Below, piece after piece: positions 8,647-16,197 of a stretch of 64,000 nucleotides of DNA. The number at the start of each line of letters is the position of its first letter. Position 1 is the stretch's first letter. Position numbers and translations under genes: made by a program. This stretch comes from Chitinophagaceae bacterium (GTDB lineage Bacteria > Bacteroidota > Bacteroidia > Chitinophagales > Chitinophagaceae), in the NCBI GenBank assembly GCA_019752295.1, contig JAIEMK010000007.1, positions 1 to 64,000 on the forward strand, in the 5' to 3' direction. The notes below the pieces were generated by a model. That model had not been told where the DNA came from. It made no database searches and saw only the letters and a program-made list of their open reading frames with translations.

Positions 8647-10845
8647 ATGAAGACTTTCATTTACAGTATTGCCTTATCCCTGATTTTTGTTGCAGGTATT
8701 TTTAAATTAAATGCACAACAAAAAAACGAAATCGATACCATCCCCGTAAAAGTGTTAGATAGCATATTGGTAAATAGTTACCTGCCTAATAAAGGCGTTC
8801 TTCCTGAAACGCAAGGCAGCTTTTTATTTAGTGGAAAAAAATCAGAAGTCATTTCATTAACGCTCACGGATGCAGATATGTCCTCTAAAATTGCGAGGCA
8901 ATTGTTTGCGAAAGTGCCGGGCGTATTTGTGTACGATATGGACGGAGCAGGCAATCAAATAAATATTGCTACCAGAGGCTTAGACCCACATCGCGGATGG
9001 GATTTCAATATTCGAAAAGATGGTATACTTACCAACTCCGACATGTATGGTTATCCCGCAAGTCATTATAATATGCCAATGGAAAGTATCGATAAAATAG
9101 AACTGGTGCGCGGTACGGGATCGCTTCAATACGGTGCACAATTTGGTGGCATGCTAAGTTATGTTACCAAAAAAGCAGATAGTACAAAGCCCTTTAGTTT
9201 TGAATCGATTAATACCATCGGGTCGTATAATCTGCTTAGCACTTATAATGCAATCGGGGGTACTATTGGCAAGCTAAAATATTATGCATATATCAATCGC
9301 AAATCCAGAGACGGATACAGACAGTGGGAACATACCAACGCAGAAGCAGAGGACCTGATTTTATCTTACGAACCCAATCAAAAAATTTCTTTCAGATTTG
9401 AATGGGCAAGATCGGCTTATACTTATCGAATGCCTGGTCCATTATCCGATATTATGTTTTATGCTGATCCACAAAAAGCTAGCCGAACCAGAAATTATTT
9501 CAATCCCGATATTCATGTGCCCTCACTCACATTTAATTGGCAGATAAATAAGGATACTAAAATTCAGTTTACTTCTTCAGCAGTTCTTGGAAACCGCAAC
9601 AGCGTTATGTTTGATAAGCCCACAAATATTAATGATACGATCAATGCCGCAACAATGCAATACAATAATCGTCAGGTAGATATTGATGCATTTCATAGTT
9701 ACACTTCAGAACTGAGATTATTGCAAAACTACAGTACGGGCAATTTGCATCATGTTTTGGTTGCAGGAATTCAGTATATGAACAACGATCTGCACCGTCG
9801 ACAATTAGGCAAAGGAACAACTGGTAGTGATTTTAATTTAACCCTGGTTGATCCGGCATGGGGGCGCGATCTGGATTTTAAAACAAAAAATTTGGCTTTG
9901 TTTATCGAAAATAAATTTCAGGTTTTACCAGGGTTTTCAATTACAAGTGGTGTAAGGGCAGAGAAGGGGCAAAGCAATATGAGTGGTACCATTAACTACT
10001 ATCCCAATCAAAAAATACCGCTGCAGATTGAACACCAATTCCCTTTATTCGGAGCAGGTTTTACTTATCAGGTAAATGACAAAACACAAGTCTATGGTGG
10101 CTGGGCACAATCCTATCGTCCGATGATATTTAAAGATTTAATTCCTGCATCTACTTATGAGCAGGTTGATGCTGCAATAAAAGATGCACACGGCGATAAC
10201 TCAGAATTGGGATACAGAGGTTCATGGAAATTTTTGAAATGGGATATTACAGCTTTCTTGTTAAGAGAGTATAATCGTTTTGGAACATTGGCAGAAACAG
10301 ATGCGAACGGGGCCTTGTATACTTATCGAACCAATATCGGTAATTCTATTAACAGGGGTATAGAAATATTTATTCAGGCAGATTGGCATGCAGGCCGAAA
10401 GAGTAGTTTTTCTGCTTTTACATCAACTGCTTTTATGAAGGCTCGCTATACTGATGCGATTGTAAAAAAGGGGAATGCGAATATTGATATCACTGGTAAT
10501 AAAGTAGAGAGTGCGCCAGATTTTACAAGCCGAAACGGACTCACTTATCGGTATGCAAATATGAGTATCTCTGCATTATACAGTTATACATCCGAAACCT
10601 TTGCCGATGCCCTAAATACGGTATTGCCAACACCGGGCACAGGGGCAGTTGGGCTGGTTCCTGCCTACGGACTATTTGATTTGAACAGCAGTTTCAAATT
10701 GTCGAGCAGAGTAGAATTAAGGGCTAATCTCAGCAACCTTACTAACAAACAATATTTTACAAAGCGCCCACTCTTTTATCCGGGCCCCGGTATCTGGCCT
10801 TCAGAAGGAAGAAATTTCAGTGTGAGTGTTGGAATAAAACTCTAA
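8647..10845 (+). CDS. TonB-dependent outer-membrane receptor (FecA-like)
   Basis: 732 residues with a signal peptide ending NAQQ. The plug domain (about residues 70-175) shows the usual pattern: a carrier-barrel junction with VPGVFVYDMDGAGNQINIATRG, the DGI motif and the closing IDKIELVRGTGSLQYGAQFGG. The rest is a 22-strand barrel with ARSAYTYRM and a C-terminal aromatic strand ending SVSVGIKL. There is no N-terminal signalling domain. It should take up a metal chelate or small substrate powered by TonB-ExbBD; the ligand is unknown. Its place after the barrel and the PAP2-like lipoprotein suggests uptake coupled to dephosphorylation or redox handling, which is inference. Confidence 0.85.
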   Translation: MKTFIYSIALSLIFVAGIFKLNAQQKNEIDTIPVKVLDSILVNSYLPNKGVLPETQGSFLFSGKKSEVISLTLTDADMSSKIARQLFAKVPGVFVYDMDGAGNQINIATRGLDPHRGWDFNIRKDGILTNSDMYGYPASHYNMPMESIDKIELVRGTGSLQYGAQFGGMLSYVTKKADSTKPFSFESINTIGSYNLLSTYNAIGGTIGKLKYYAYINRKSRDGYRQWEHTNAEAEDLILSYEPNQKISFRFEWARSAYTYRMPGPLSDIMFYADPQKASRTRNYFNPDIHVPSLTFNWQINKDTKIQFTSSAVLGNRNSVMFDKPTNINDTINAATMQYNNRQVDIDAFHSYTSELRLLQNYSTGNLHHVLVAGIQYMNNDLHRRQLGKGTTGSDFNLTLVDPAWGRDLDFKTKNLALFIENKFQVLPGFSITSGVRAEKGQSNMSGTINYYPNQKIPLQIEHQFPLFGAGFTYQVNDKTQVYGGWAQSYRPMIFKDLIPASTYEQVDAAIKDAHGDNSELGYRGSWKFLKWDITAFLLREYNRFGTLAETDANGALYTYRTNIGNSINRGIEIFIQADWHAGRKSSFSAFTSTAFMKARYTDAIVKKGNANIDITGNKVESAPDFTSRNGLTYRYANMSISALYSYTSETFADALNTVLPTPGTGAVGLVPAYGLFDLNSSFKLSSRVELRANLSNLTNKQYFTKRPLFYPGPGIWPSEGRNFSVSVGIKL

Positions 10846-10883
10846 TAAATTTGGAACCTGAAAAATTATTTTATGAGAACACT

Positions 10884-11008
10884 AACCCCGGCTTTTAAGC
10901 TGTGGGTTCTACATATATTCTAAAGCAGAATTTCATACGGAGGCATTAACCCCAGCTTTTAAGCTATGGTTACTATGTAACTCCCTACAACATTGGGCTT
11001 TAACCCAA
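10884..11008. repeat. three related hairpins in intergenic DNA
   Basis: Three imperfect dyads in the stretch between the TonB receptor and the M48 gene: 10884-10908 (AACCCC..GGCTT-TT-AAGC..GGGTT), 10947-10971 (TTAACC..AGCTT-TT-AAGCT..GGTTA) and 10993-11008 (TTGGG-6-CCCAA). The first two share the core CTTTTAAG. No coding signal is seen here. They look like decayed copies of a short palindromic repeat. Confidence 0.45.
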
Positions 11009-11060
11009 GCGCTTTGCTTACTTCTAAGCGATGTCAGAGTACTTAATGTTTTTCTTTGCA

Positions 11061-11098
11061 CCACATAAAAATACCGCTCTAACGGTATTTTTATGTGG
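11061..11098. terminator. bidirectional terminator (perfect 16-bp inverted repeat)
   Basis: Arms CCACATAAAAATACCG and CGGTATTTTTATGTGG are perfect complements around a 6-nt loop (CTCTAA), with poly-A and poly-T inside the arms. Because it is symmetric it can stop transcription from either side. Confidence 0.75.
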
Positions 11099-11137
11099 TT
11101 ATATTCGAATACTTTCAGAAAACTTTGTATGCTTTAT

Positions 11138-11214
11138 ATGAGCAGAACAAAATTTGTCACCAAAAAAATATTTATTGGTGAATTACATGTGGTCAAAATC
11201 AATAAACATAAACA
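11138..11214 (+). repeat. diverged copy of an 83-89 bp repeat unit (leader of M48 gene)
   Basis: The DNA just before the M48 gene (ATGAGC...ACAAAATTTGTCACC...GGTGAATTACATGTGGTCAAAATCAATAAACA) resembles units at 14619 and 33244-33415, sharing AAAATTTG(T/A)TACC..., GAATTACATGT and CAAAATCAATAA. In each case the unit ends at an ATG. It may be a conserved leader that was copied with a gene family. Similarity was judged by eye. Confidence 0.5.
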
Positions 11215-12438
11215 ATGAAAACATTATTTTCAATCCTTGTTTTTTTATTTACCACTGTGGGTTATGCTCAGGTAAAACATATCAACGCATCAGAAAGTAG
11301 TAGAATTAGTTTTGCTTGCAATTTCTTTGATCAGAATACCGAGTACAATCCTCCTCAGGCAAAAAATATTTCGGATGCCGATTCGGAAAAGTGGATGAAA
11401 GAAATGATCGATAAAATTACATCGATTGTAGGACTAAGAAATCGATTCAGGTTAACTGCTATTAAAAATTTTAATAATTGTGCTGCAATATGCTACGACA
11501 ATAATATTGGTCAGGAAAGGTTTATTCAATTCGATCGCGATTTCTTGGAAGCCTATCAGCAGAAGACACAAGATAAATGGTTTGTAATTGGTGTATTGGC
11601 ACACGAGTTAGGTCATCACCTGAACGGACACTCATTGGATGGCATCGGAAGCAGACCGGATAAGGAGTTGGAAGCAGATGAATTTGCCGGCTTTATTATG
11701 CAAAAATTAGGGGCACCATTAAATGATGCCAAACACATTTTTAGTTTCCTGAACGAAACAGACGGGCCTCCCACACATCCTGTGAGGTGGAAGCGATATG
11801 CAGCAGTTACAAAGGGCTGGGACCGGGCAGCCGGTAACAGTGTGTGGGTGGAATTGGCGCTGGAAAACGACGCCGATAAAAAAGAAAGAGCATATCAATT
11901 TTTGATTGCTGCACGAAAAGAAAATCTGGAAATAAAAAAATTAGTGTTGTTGGAAAATGCTTTAAAAATAATTCCAGAGTATGCTGAAGCAATTAGTGAA
12001 AAAGGGTTGGTTTATTTAAAGCTGAATCAATTTGCAGATGCGAATGAATACTGCGAAAAAGCTTTGAGGTTAGAACCCTATATCGGACTCCTGCGATTAA
12101 ATCTTGCAAAAGTGTACCATGCGCAAAAAAAATATGATACAGCACTTGCATTTGTTCAGGATGCTATTTATTTGAAGCCTGTTTTCCCGGAAGCATATTA
12201 TTTGAGGGCTTCATTATTTTTCGATAATAAAGAATATGCGCAAACCATATCGGACTGCAATCTGGCTCTGGCGATGAATCCGGCAACAGCATTTTTTAAG
12301 GCTGAAATATTGGAGACCAAGGGATTTGCATTAACAGAATTAAATCAAAAAGAAGATGCTACAGAATGCTTTAAAGAAGCAAAGAAATTAAACCCATTGA
12401 GCATTCGGGTATTCGATTATTTCAGATCAAAAAACTAA
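11215..12438 (+). CDS. M48-type zinc metallopeptidase with C-terminal TPRs
   Basis: 407 residues with a signal peptide (FLFTTVGYAQ). The zinc-binding motif H130-E131-LG-H134 lies in LAHELGHHLNGH, and the third ligand is probably E151 in ELEAD (ExxxD, as in M48 peptidases). Residues from about 230 on form about five TPR units (AEAISEKGLVYLKLNQFADA, LRLNLAKVYHAQKKYDTAL, PEAYYLRASLFFDNKEYAQT). M48 proteins with TPR tails, such as BepA, act in periplasmic outer-membrane quality control, so a similar role in the periplasm is plausible. It lies alone between a terminator and the minus-strand gene at 12495. Confidence 0.8.
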   Translation: MKTLFSILVFLFTTVGYAQVKHINASESSRISFACNFFDQNTEYNPPQAKNISDADSEKWMKEMIDKITSIVGLRNRFRLTAIKNFNNCAAICYDNNIGQERFIQFDRDFLEAYQQKTQDKWFVIGVLAHELGHHLNGHSLDGIGSRPDKELEADEFAGFIMQKLGAPLNDAKHIFSFLNETDGPPTHPVRWKRYAAVTKGWDRAAGNSVWVELALENDADKKERAYQFLIAARKENLEIKKLVLLENALKIIPEYAEAISEKGLVYLKLNQFADANEYCEKALRLEPYIGLLRLNLAKVYHAQKKYDTALAFVQDAIYLKPVFPEAYYLRASLFFDNKEYAQTISDCNLALAMNPATAFFKAEILETKGFALTELNQKEDATECFKEAKKLNPLSIRVFDYFRSKN

Positions 12439-12494
12439 GCGGGATAGTTTCCTGATCTGAAATTTCAAAAAACGTAATAAAAGTTAGTGCGATA

Positions 12495-12959
12495 TTATTT
12501 TAATTTGCTGGCCACTTCTTCCACTGCATTTCCTACTTGGTCAATAATCCTTTTCAGGTTTCCTGCAAGAGCACCATTAACATAAGTTTCGCAGCGAATA
12601 AAAGCTGTTCCATCCTCTTCCAAGCCTACTTTTATTAAATCAAAATTGGTATTACAAGTCAAGAGGTACTTGTATTTAGACTCATTGATAGTTAGTCCAG
12701 GAAGTTTTGATAGATTAATATAAGTAATATAAAGTCCGCCTGTTTTAAAGAAGCTCAGGTCGTACGATTTTACAACTTCACCTGTGAAGGTAATAGTGGC
12801 GATGCTGTCGTTAACCTTGGTATAAGGGTAACCTATCTCGGTCATTACCTTATCGATTCCGGTTAATACTTTTTTTGCAGGGGTTGTTTTAGCAGATTGA
12901 GCAAAGCTCATTATTGAGATCATCAATAAGCTCAATAAACAGAAGGATTTAAGTTGCAT
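12495..12959 (-). CDS. small secreted YbjN-like protein of unknown function
   Basis: 154 residues with a signal peptide (MISIMSFAQSAKTT). The mature part has the alpha-beta layout of YbjN/type III chaperone-like folds (IDKVMTEIGYPYTKVNDSIATITF, then SFFKTGGLYITYINLSKL and an end helix with IDQVGNAVEEVASKLK), but this is a structural guess. The gene runs toward the M48 gene and away from the sigma-factor gene, with whose promoter region it shares about 120 nt of upstream DNA. Confidence 0.5.
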   Translation of the reverse strand: MQLKSFCLLSLLMISIMSFAQSAKTTPAKKVLTGIDKVMTEIGYPYTKVNDSIATITFTGEVVKSYDLSFFKTGGLYITYINLSKLPGLTINESKYKYLLTCNTNFDLIKVGLEEDGTAFIRCETYVNGALAGNLKRIIDQVGNAVEEVASKLK

Positions 12960-13037
12960 GTGTTTTTTTTAAAATAAAAGATAGAAGAATGAGTTCTCGA
13001 AATCGCCACAAATTAAATCATTCCCCCATTATTCAGT

Positions 13038-13055
13038 ATACCCGCTTCAGGGTAT
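13038..13055. promoter_or_regulatory. operator palindrome ATACCC-N6-GGGTAT, site 1 (sigma-factor gene)
   Basis: ATACCC-gcttca-GGGTAT. The first G of the right half lies 16 nt before the TATATTTG box, against 27 nt at sites 14859, 15465, 20128 and 30408. The difference is 11 bp, about one helical turn, which would put the site over the -33 region. I read it as an autoregulatory site. Confidence 0.7.
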
Positions 13056-13065
13056 TTAAAATAAG

Positions 13066-13073
13066 TATATTTG
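13066..13073 (+). promoter_or_regulatory. -7 promoter box TATATTTG before the sigma-factor gene
   Basis: Matches the Bacteroidota -7 consensus TAnnTTTG exactly. With a transcription start about five nt after it, the ATG at 13083 would have a very short leader, which argues against an upstream TTG start at 13071. Confidence 0.6.
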
Positions 13074-13082
13074 AAAACGGAT

Positions 13083-13865
13083 ATGATACCAAGTACAACA
13101 GATAACGAAATAACAAAGCTATATGAAGAATTATTGCCCGAATTAAAATCAATTTTATATCGATTTACCTGTGATCGAGAAGTTTCTAACGACTTAGCGC
13201 AAGATACTTTTATTAAAGTTATCGAAAAACAAAGCCAGTTTAAAGGGCAGTCAACAATCAAAACCTGGATTTTCGCTATTGGAACAAATCTTGCCATAGA
13301 TTGGTTAAAAAAACGAAAGCGATGGAAGGAAACGGCACAGGATGATGCAAAAAAATTAGCAGAATCTGATTCTAATTTCAGGAATGAATTCCTCAACATA
13401 CATCAAAATTCTACCACCGGGGCATTTGAGTTTAAAGAACACATCAATTTCTGTTTCACCTGTATTGCTAAAACCTTAACCGTAGAACAACAGGTAACAC
13501 TAATACTGAAAGACATTTACGACTTTAAAATAAAGGAAATTGCAATAATACTGGGCTCTCCTGAAGGAACAATTAAGCACTGGTTATTTACAGCCCGTAA
13601 AACGATGACTACAATTTTCGACAGAAGATGTGCTTTAATAAATAAAAACGGAACATGCCATCAGTGCACAGAGCTTAATGGATTGTTTAACCCAAAGCAA
13701 AAAATTCAAGAAGATATTCTTATTCAATCAAGGCATTCGGGTAATAAAGGGCTTTATTCAATAAGAGCCACATTAATAAAATCCATTGATCCATTATCTT
13801 CTAGCGGGGCTGATCTGGAAGATGGCATCATGCAAGTTTTAAGATTAGCAATAGCCGATAAATAG
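13083..13865 (+). CDS. ECF-type RNA polymerase sigma factor with cysteine-rich tail
   Basis: 260 residues from ATG 13083 (a TTG at 13071 overlaps the promoter box). Region sigma2 spans about residues 5-75 (DLAQDTFIKVIEKQ, STIKTWIFAIGTNLAIDWLKKRKR). Region sigma4 (about 115-175) has QQVTLILKDIYDFKIKEIAIIL followed by SPEGTIKHWLFTARKTM. A tail after sigma4 holds C183, C192 and C195 (C-x8-C-x2-C), a cysteine cluster seen in some ECF proteins and perhaps a redox or zinc switch. A four-TM gene follows 32 nt later and may be its partner. A decayed copy of the 3' end lies at 33485. Its promoter carries the repeated palindrome. Confidence 0.85.
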   Translation: MIPSTTDNEITKLYEELLPELKSILYRFTCDREVSNDLAQDTFIKVIEKQSQFKGQSTIKTWIFAIGTNLAIDWLKKRKRWKETAQDDAKKLAESDSNFRNEFLNIHQNSTTGAFEFKEHINFCFTCIAKTLTVEQQVTLILKDIYDFKIKEIAIILGSPEGTIKHWLFTARKTMTTIFDRRCALINKNGTCHQCTELNGLFNPKQKIQEDILIQSRHSGNKGLYSIRATLIKSIDPLSSSGADLEDGIMQVLRLAIADK

Positions 13866-13897
13866 TTTCGACCGTTTTCCTTTTCCCGTGAGTCTAA

Positions 13898-14362
13898 ATG
13901 GATAAACGAAAGAAAATGCAAAACAAAACATTCAAAATTATTTATTCAGGATTGATCGCCGGTTTTATAAGCGAAGGAGTTATGGGGGCACTTTTTATGA
14001 GCCCTCCTGTTCAAAAAATTCTTTATAACCCTGAAATTCAGAGCAAACTATTTCTTGATATCACGCCAACAAGAGATCTTTTCGTTTCTATTGCTGGATT
14101 AGTAGTGTTAAGTACGATACATAGCTGGTTATTTGTTGTGTTTCAAAATGCTATACCGGGGCGTACATGGGTAAGCAAGGGTTTATTCTGGGGATTTACT
14201 ATCTGGATTATGTATTGGGTATTTCAGGAATGGTTTATTTATCACACATTGTTGCGAGAGCCCATTTTATTGAATCTGTTGGAATTGATCCTATTACTGA
14301 TAGGAAGTTTTGTGGAGGGCTTGATTGTTTCAAAGTTTTTTGACGAAAAAAAAGAATTTTAG
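13898..14362 (+). CDS. small polytopic membrane protein downstream of sigma factor
   Basis: 154 residues (or 148 from an internal ATG at 13916) with four hydrophobic segments (about 15-35, 62-82, 92-118 and 125-143) and a cytoplasmic basic end. No known family is recognised. The short gap to the sigma gene and its decayed copy beside the decayed sigma copy at 33746 suggest the two genes form a pair, perhaps as a membrane partner controlling the sigma factor. That is inference; no anti-sigma motif such as HxxxCxxC is present. Confidence 0.6.
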   Translation: MDKRKKMQNKTFKIIYSGLIAGFISEGVMGALFMSPPVQKILYNPEIQSKLFLDITPTRDLFVSIAGLVVLSTIHSWLFVVFQNAIPGRTWVSKGLFWGFTIWIMYWVFQEWFIYHTLLREPILLNLLELILLLIGSFVEGLIVSKFFDEKKEF

Positions 14363-14365
14363 GAT

Positions 14366-14512
14366 TTGGCGAAAGAATTAAACTTGGTTGTTAAGAAAAA
14401 AAAGGTTGAAAGACCTTATAACCCTGCATTTGTTGAAAAAATAAAACGAAGTTCTGCGCAAGCGAAGAAGGGCGAAACTGTTAAGATCAAAGTAGCTGAT
14501 TTATGGAAATAA
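14366..14512 (+). pseudogene. truncated DUF2683-type antitoxin remnant
   Basis: A 48-codon reading frame opening at TTG. Its end, RPYNPAFVEKIKRSSAQ then KGETVKIKVADL, has the pattern of the C-terminal end of DUF2683 antitoxins (NPxFVxKIxxS..., G...V...DL). The usual N-terminal half is missing, because the preceding gene's stop lies four nt upstream. It overlaps the next frame by 10 nt, as in intact antitoxin-toxin pairs. Confidence 0.55.
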
Positions 14513-14586
14513 TATTTTCTATTGTGGCTAAAAATGGTATTGATTTTTGGGAAAAATCAGGCATTACTGAACTTACTGCCAAATAA
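14503..14586 (+). pseudogene. truncated Txe/YoeB-family toxin remnant
   Basis: 27 codons: MEIIFS, then IDFWEKSG, then an early stop. The start matches the N-terminus of Txe/YoeB mRNA interferases, which usually run about 85 residues (MEIxFSxxAxxDIxFWxKSGN). The catalytic C-terminal part is gone. With the frame above it forms a dead toxin-antitoxin pair. Confidence 0.6.
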
Positions 14587-14618
14587 TCGCTTCTTTCCGT
14601 ATTTAAAATTTTAATAAA

Positions 14619-14698
14619 ATGAAATAAGCGTAAAAAAAATTTGATACCAACTGAAATGTTTGTTAGCGAATTACATGTAGTCAATATAAAAAAACACC
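14619..14698 (+). repeat. copy of the 83-89 bp repeat unit
   Basis: Begins ATGAAATAAGCGTAA, then AAAATTTGATACCAACTGAAATG, TTTGTTAGCGAATTACATGT and a purine-rich end. The same order of blocks is found at 33333-33415. The downstream open frame to 14838 starts inside this repeat and looks non-coding. Confidence 0.65.
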
Positions 14699-14858
14699 AC
14701 ACTCGCGATCTCTTAAAAAATTACCCGACAATACGAAGGGTACTTAGAAACGATAATGAACATTTTAAGTTTGTGCTGAATAGGGCAATGAGTGATTTCT
14801 ATTTCAGTTCTTTCGCTAATGGATTTGACAAGTCCTAAACATTGTTCATTTTGTATTT

Positions 14859-14876
14859 ATACCCTTTGGTGGGTAT
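14859..14876. promoter_or_regulatory. operator palindrome, site 2 (ATACCC-tttggt-GGGTAT)
   Basis: Perfect half sites. The right half starts 27 nt before TATATTTA at 14898-14905 (one base off TAnnTTTG), placing the dyad centre near -42 if the start site lies about 12 nt after the T of the -7 box. Confidence 0.75.
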
Positions 14877-14897
14877 TTCCAAGCTTCTTGCAATTAC

Positions 14898-14905
14898 TAT
14901 ATTTA
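14898..14905 (+). promoter_or_regulatory. -7 promoter box TATATTTA
   Basis: Seven of eight match to TAnnTTTG, at the 27-nt spacing from the palindrome. It precedes the micro-ORF at 14919 by only 13 nt, so the leader before that ATG would be very short. Confidence 0.5.
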
Positions 14906-14918
14906 CTTGTACCCATTT

Positions 14919-14984
14919 ATGGAAGAGAAAGGGCGCTTGGTAATTGCAGGTAACGTTGCTTCGATTGATGAAGGAGATCAATAA
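14919..14984 (+). CDS. 21-codon micro-ORF (possible leader peptide)
   Basis: ATG to TAA giving 21 residues (MEEKGRLVIAGN...). Its ATG is the first one after the promoter box and its stop lies 8 nt before the ATG at 14993, with GGAGAT just before the stop. It may couple translation to the next gene or encode a small peptide. Coding status is unproven. Confidence 0.35.
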   Translation: MEEKGRLVIAGNVASIDEGDQ

Positions 14985-14992
14985 TAAATTAG

Positions 14993-15430
14993 ATGAAATT
15001 TTTTTTAATTATTACAATACTATTTCTACTTTTTTGTGGACTATTCGGATATTTTTATGATGGTCGCCCACCGCAAGAATTCTATGATCATCTTGCCAAA
15101 CAAAAAAATCCATTTACTGTATCAAAAGATAGTGCTGGAATTGTGTGGCAAAGAGCTAAAGATTTTCTCGAACTACGAAAACTTATGATAGTAGGAGGAA
15201 ACTTGCAGATTAAAGATTCTCTTATCTATTTGCCATATTATAATGATTTTCATAAAGGTAATTCATTGAAAATTGAGCGCTATGCAAAAAAAGACTCAGT
15301 GAGTTTTTTTGTTGTTTGGTGGTATAGTGGAGATTCCACGAAGCCTGGATCAAAAGAAATAGCACTCTATATGCAAAAAGGGATTGATAGATACCATTTA
15401 AAGAATGGAGCCCTTAAGAAAAATAATTAA
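14993..15430 (+). CDS. small membrane-anchored or secreted protein of unknown function
   Basis: 145 residues with one N-terminal hydrophobic segment (FLIITILFLLFCGLFGYF), uncleaved or a signal anchor. The rest is a single small polar domain with a run of aromatic beta strands (VSFFVVWWYSGDS) and a basic tail. No family recognised. It is the main gene of the transcription unit controlled by site 2, and the next unit starts after 15465. Confidence 0.55.
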   Translation: MKFFLIITILFLLFCGLFGYFYDGRPPQEFYDHLAKQKNPFTVSKDSAGIVWQRAKDFLELRKLMIVGGNLQIKDSLIYLPYYNDFHKGNSLKIERYAKKDSVSFFVVWWYSGDSTKPGSKEIALYMQKGIDRYHLKNGALKKNN

Positions 15431-15464
15431 TCTAGAATAAAAATCAATTTTGATAATTATATAA

Positions 15465-15482
15465 ATACCCTCCGTTGGGTAT
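15465..15482. promoter_or_regulatory. operator palindrome, site 3 (ATACCC-tccgtt-GGGTAT)
   Basis: Perfect half sites; the right half starts 27 nt before a perfect TACATTTG box at 15504. This is the cleanest example of the shared geometry on the plus strand. Confidence 0.8.
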
Positions 15483-15503
15483 ATAGATATAATCATACTA
15501 AGA

Positions 15504-15511
15504 TACATTTG
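15504..15511 (+). promoter_or_regulatory. -7 promoter box TACATTTG
   Basis: Exact match to TAnnTTTG, followed by an untranslated leader of about 50 nt to the ATG at 15566. Confidence 0.65.
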
Positions 15512-15565
15512 ATCTATAAGATTTTAATCCGTTCTCTTTTTAACATTTATTAAAAATTATTCATC

Positions 15566-16120
15566 ATGACAGCAGTAAAACAATGGATGAGTTGGGAAAT
15601 GGGGGTTGATTTAGTAGCCGTTACAAGCCCTGATTTACAGATGCCCAATATTATTGTGCATTTAGGTAGGATGGTAAATACGCCAGTAGGGAATGCAGCT
15701 AGTGGTATGATTTTTTGGCAACCAGATGTTACAGCCCCACCTTTGGTAATGGGCTTTGTTAGTACAAATGAAAAAGTTGGTGCCTATTTTGGTCCCAATA
15801 TTTTTGCAGATACTCCTTTTGAACAAGCACCGGTACTAAATGCCGAAATAGATATTCAATATGATGGAACTACTGCATATAGCAAATGTGTAGTGGGTGG
15901 TTTTACTTTTGAAGTGGAGATGACAGAATTAAGTGCACCGTACTTAATAAATAGAGAACCAGCAGCAATGCCTCCTTTTTATCAGCAAGGTGTTGAAATG
16001 AGCTGTGGCAAAACAATATTCAAAGTAAACGGTACTGTGATTGAAATGATAATTCCTCCTATTGGAATCACTGGCGGACCAGCTAGCGTGGTTAGTCCGA
16101 ATGGAGTGTATGCGCGTTAA
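15566..16120 (+). CDS. 184-residue protein of unknown function, no signal peptide
   Basis: First gene of a five-gene unit. It has no signal peptide or membrane segment, unlike the other members, and is rich in short beta strands and proline (VTAPPLVMGFVSTNEKVGAYFGPN, GGFTFEVEMTELSAPY). It has two cysteines and no known motif. It might be a cytoplasmic or leaderless partner of the exported proteins encoded after it. I do not recognise the family. Confidence 0.55.
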   Translation: MTAVKQWMSWEMGVDLVAVTSPDLQMPNIIVHLGRMVNTPVGNAASGMIFWQPDVTAPPLVMGFVSTNEKVGAYFGPNIFADTPFEQAPVLNAEIDIQYDGTTAYSKCVVGGFTFEVEMTELSAPYLINREPAAMPPFYQQGVEMSCGKTIFKVNGTVIEMIIPPIGITGGPASVVSPNGVYAR

Positions 16121-16197
16121 TAATTACCAACACATTTCAAACAAAAAAAGTACCAGTAATTACTTGTATCCCTTATTAAAAAAATATATATAATCGC

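Noticed and set aside
10884-11008. Possible CRISPR array from repeated hairpins
   Set aside because: The repeats are unequal, imperfect and lack regular spacers.
13071-13082. TTG start for the sigma factor
   Set aside because: It overlaps the -7 box TATATTTG, so the start must be the ATG at 13083.
13038-13085. Idea that the palindrome is a recognition element of the ECF sigma factor
   Set aside because: Most sites sit at a fixed distance from a standard -7 box of the main sigma factor, and ECF promoters are not symmetric palindromes; an activator fits better.
14641-14838. 65-codon plus-strand frame
   Set aside because: Starts inside the 83-89 bp repeat and has no family-like segments; the real next genes begin after the palindrome at 14859.
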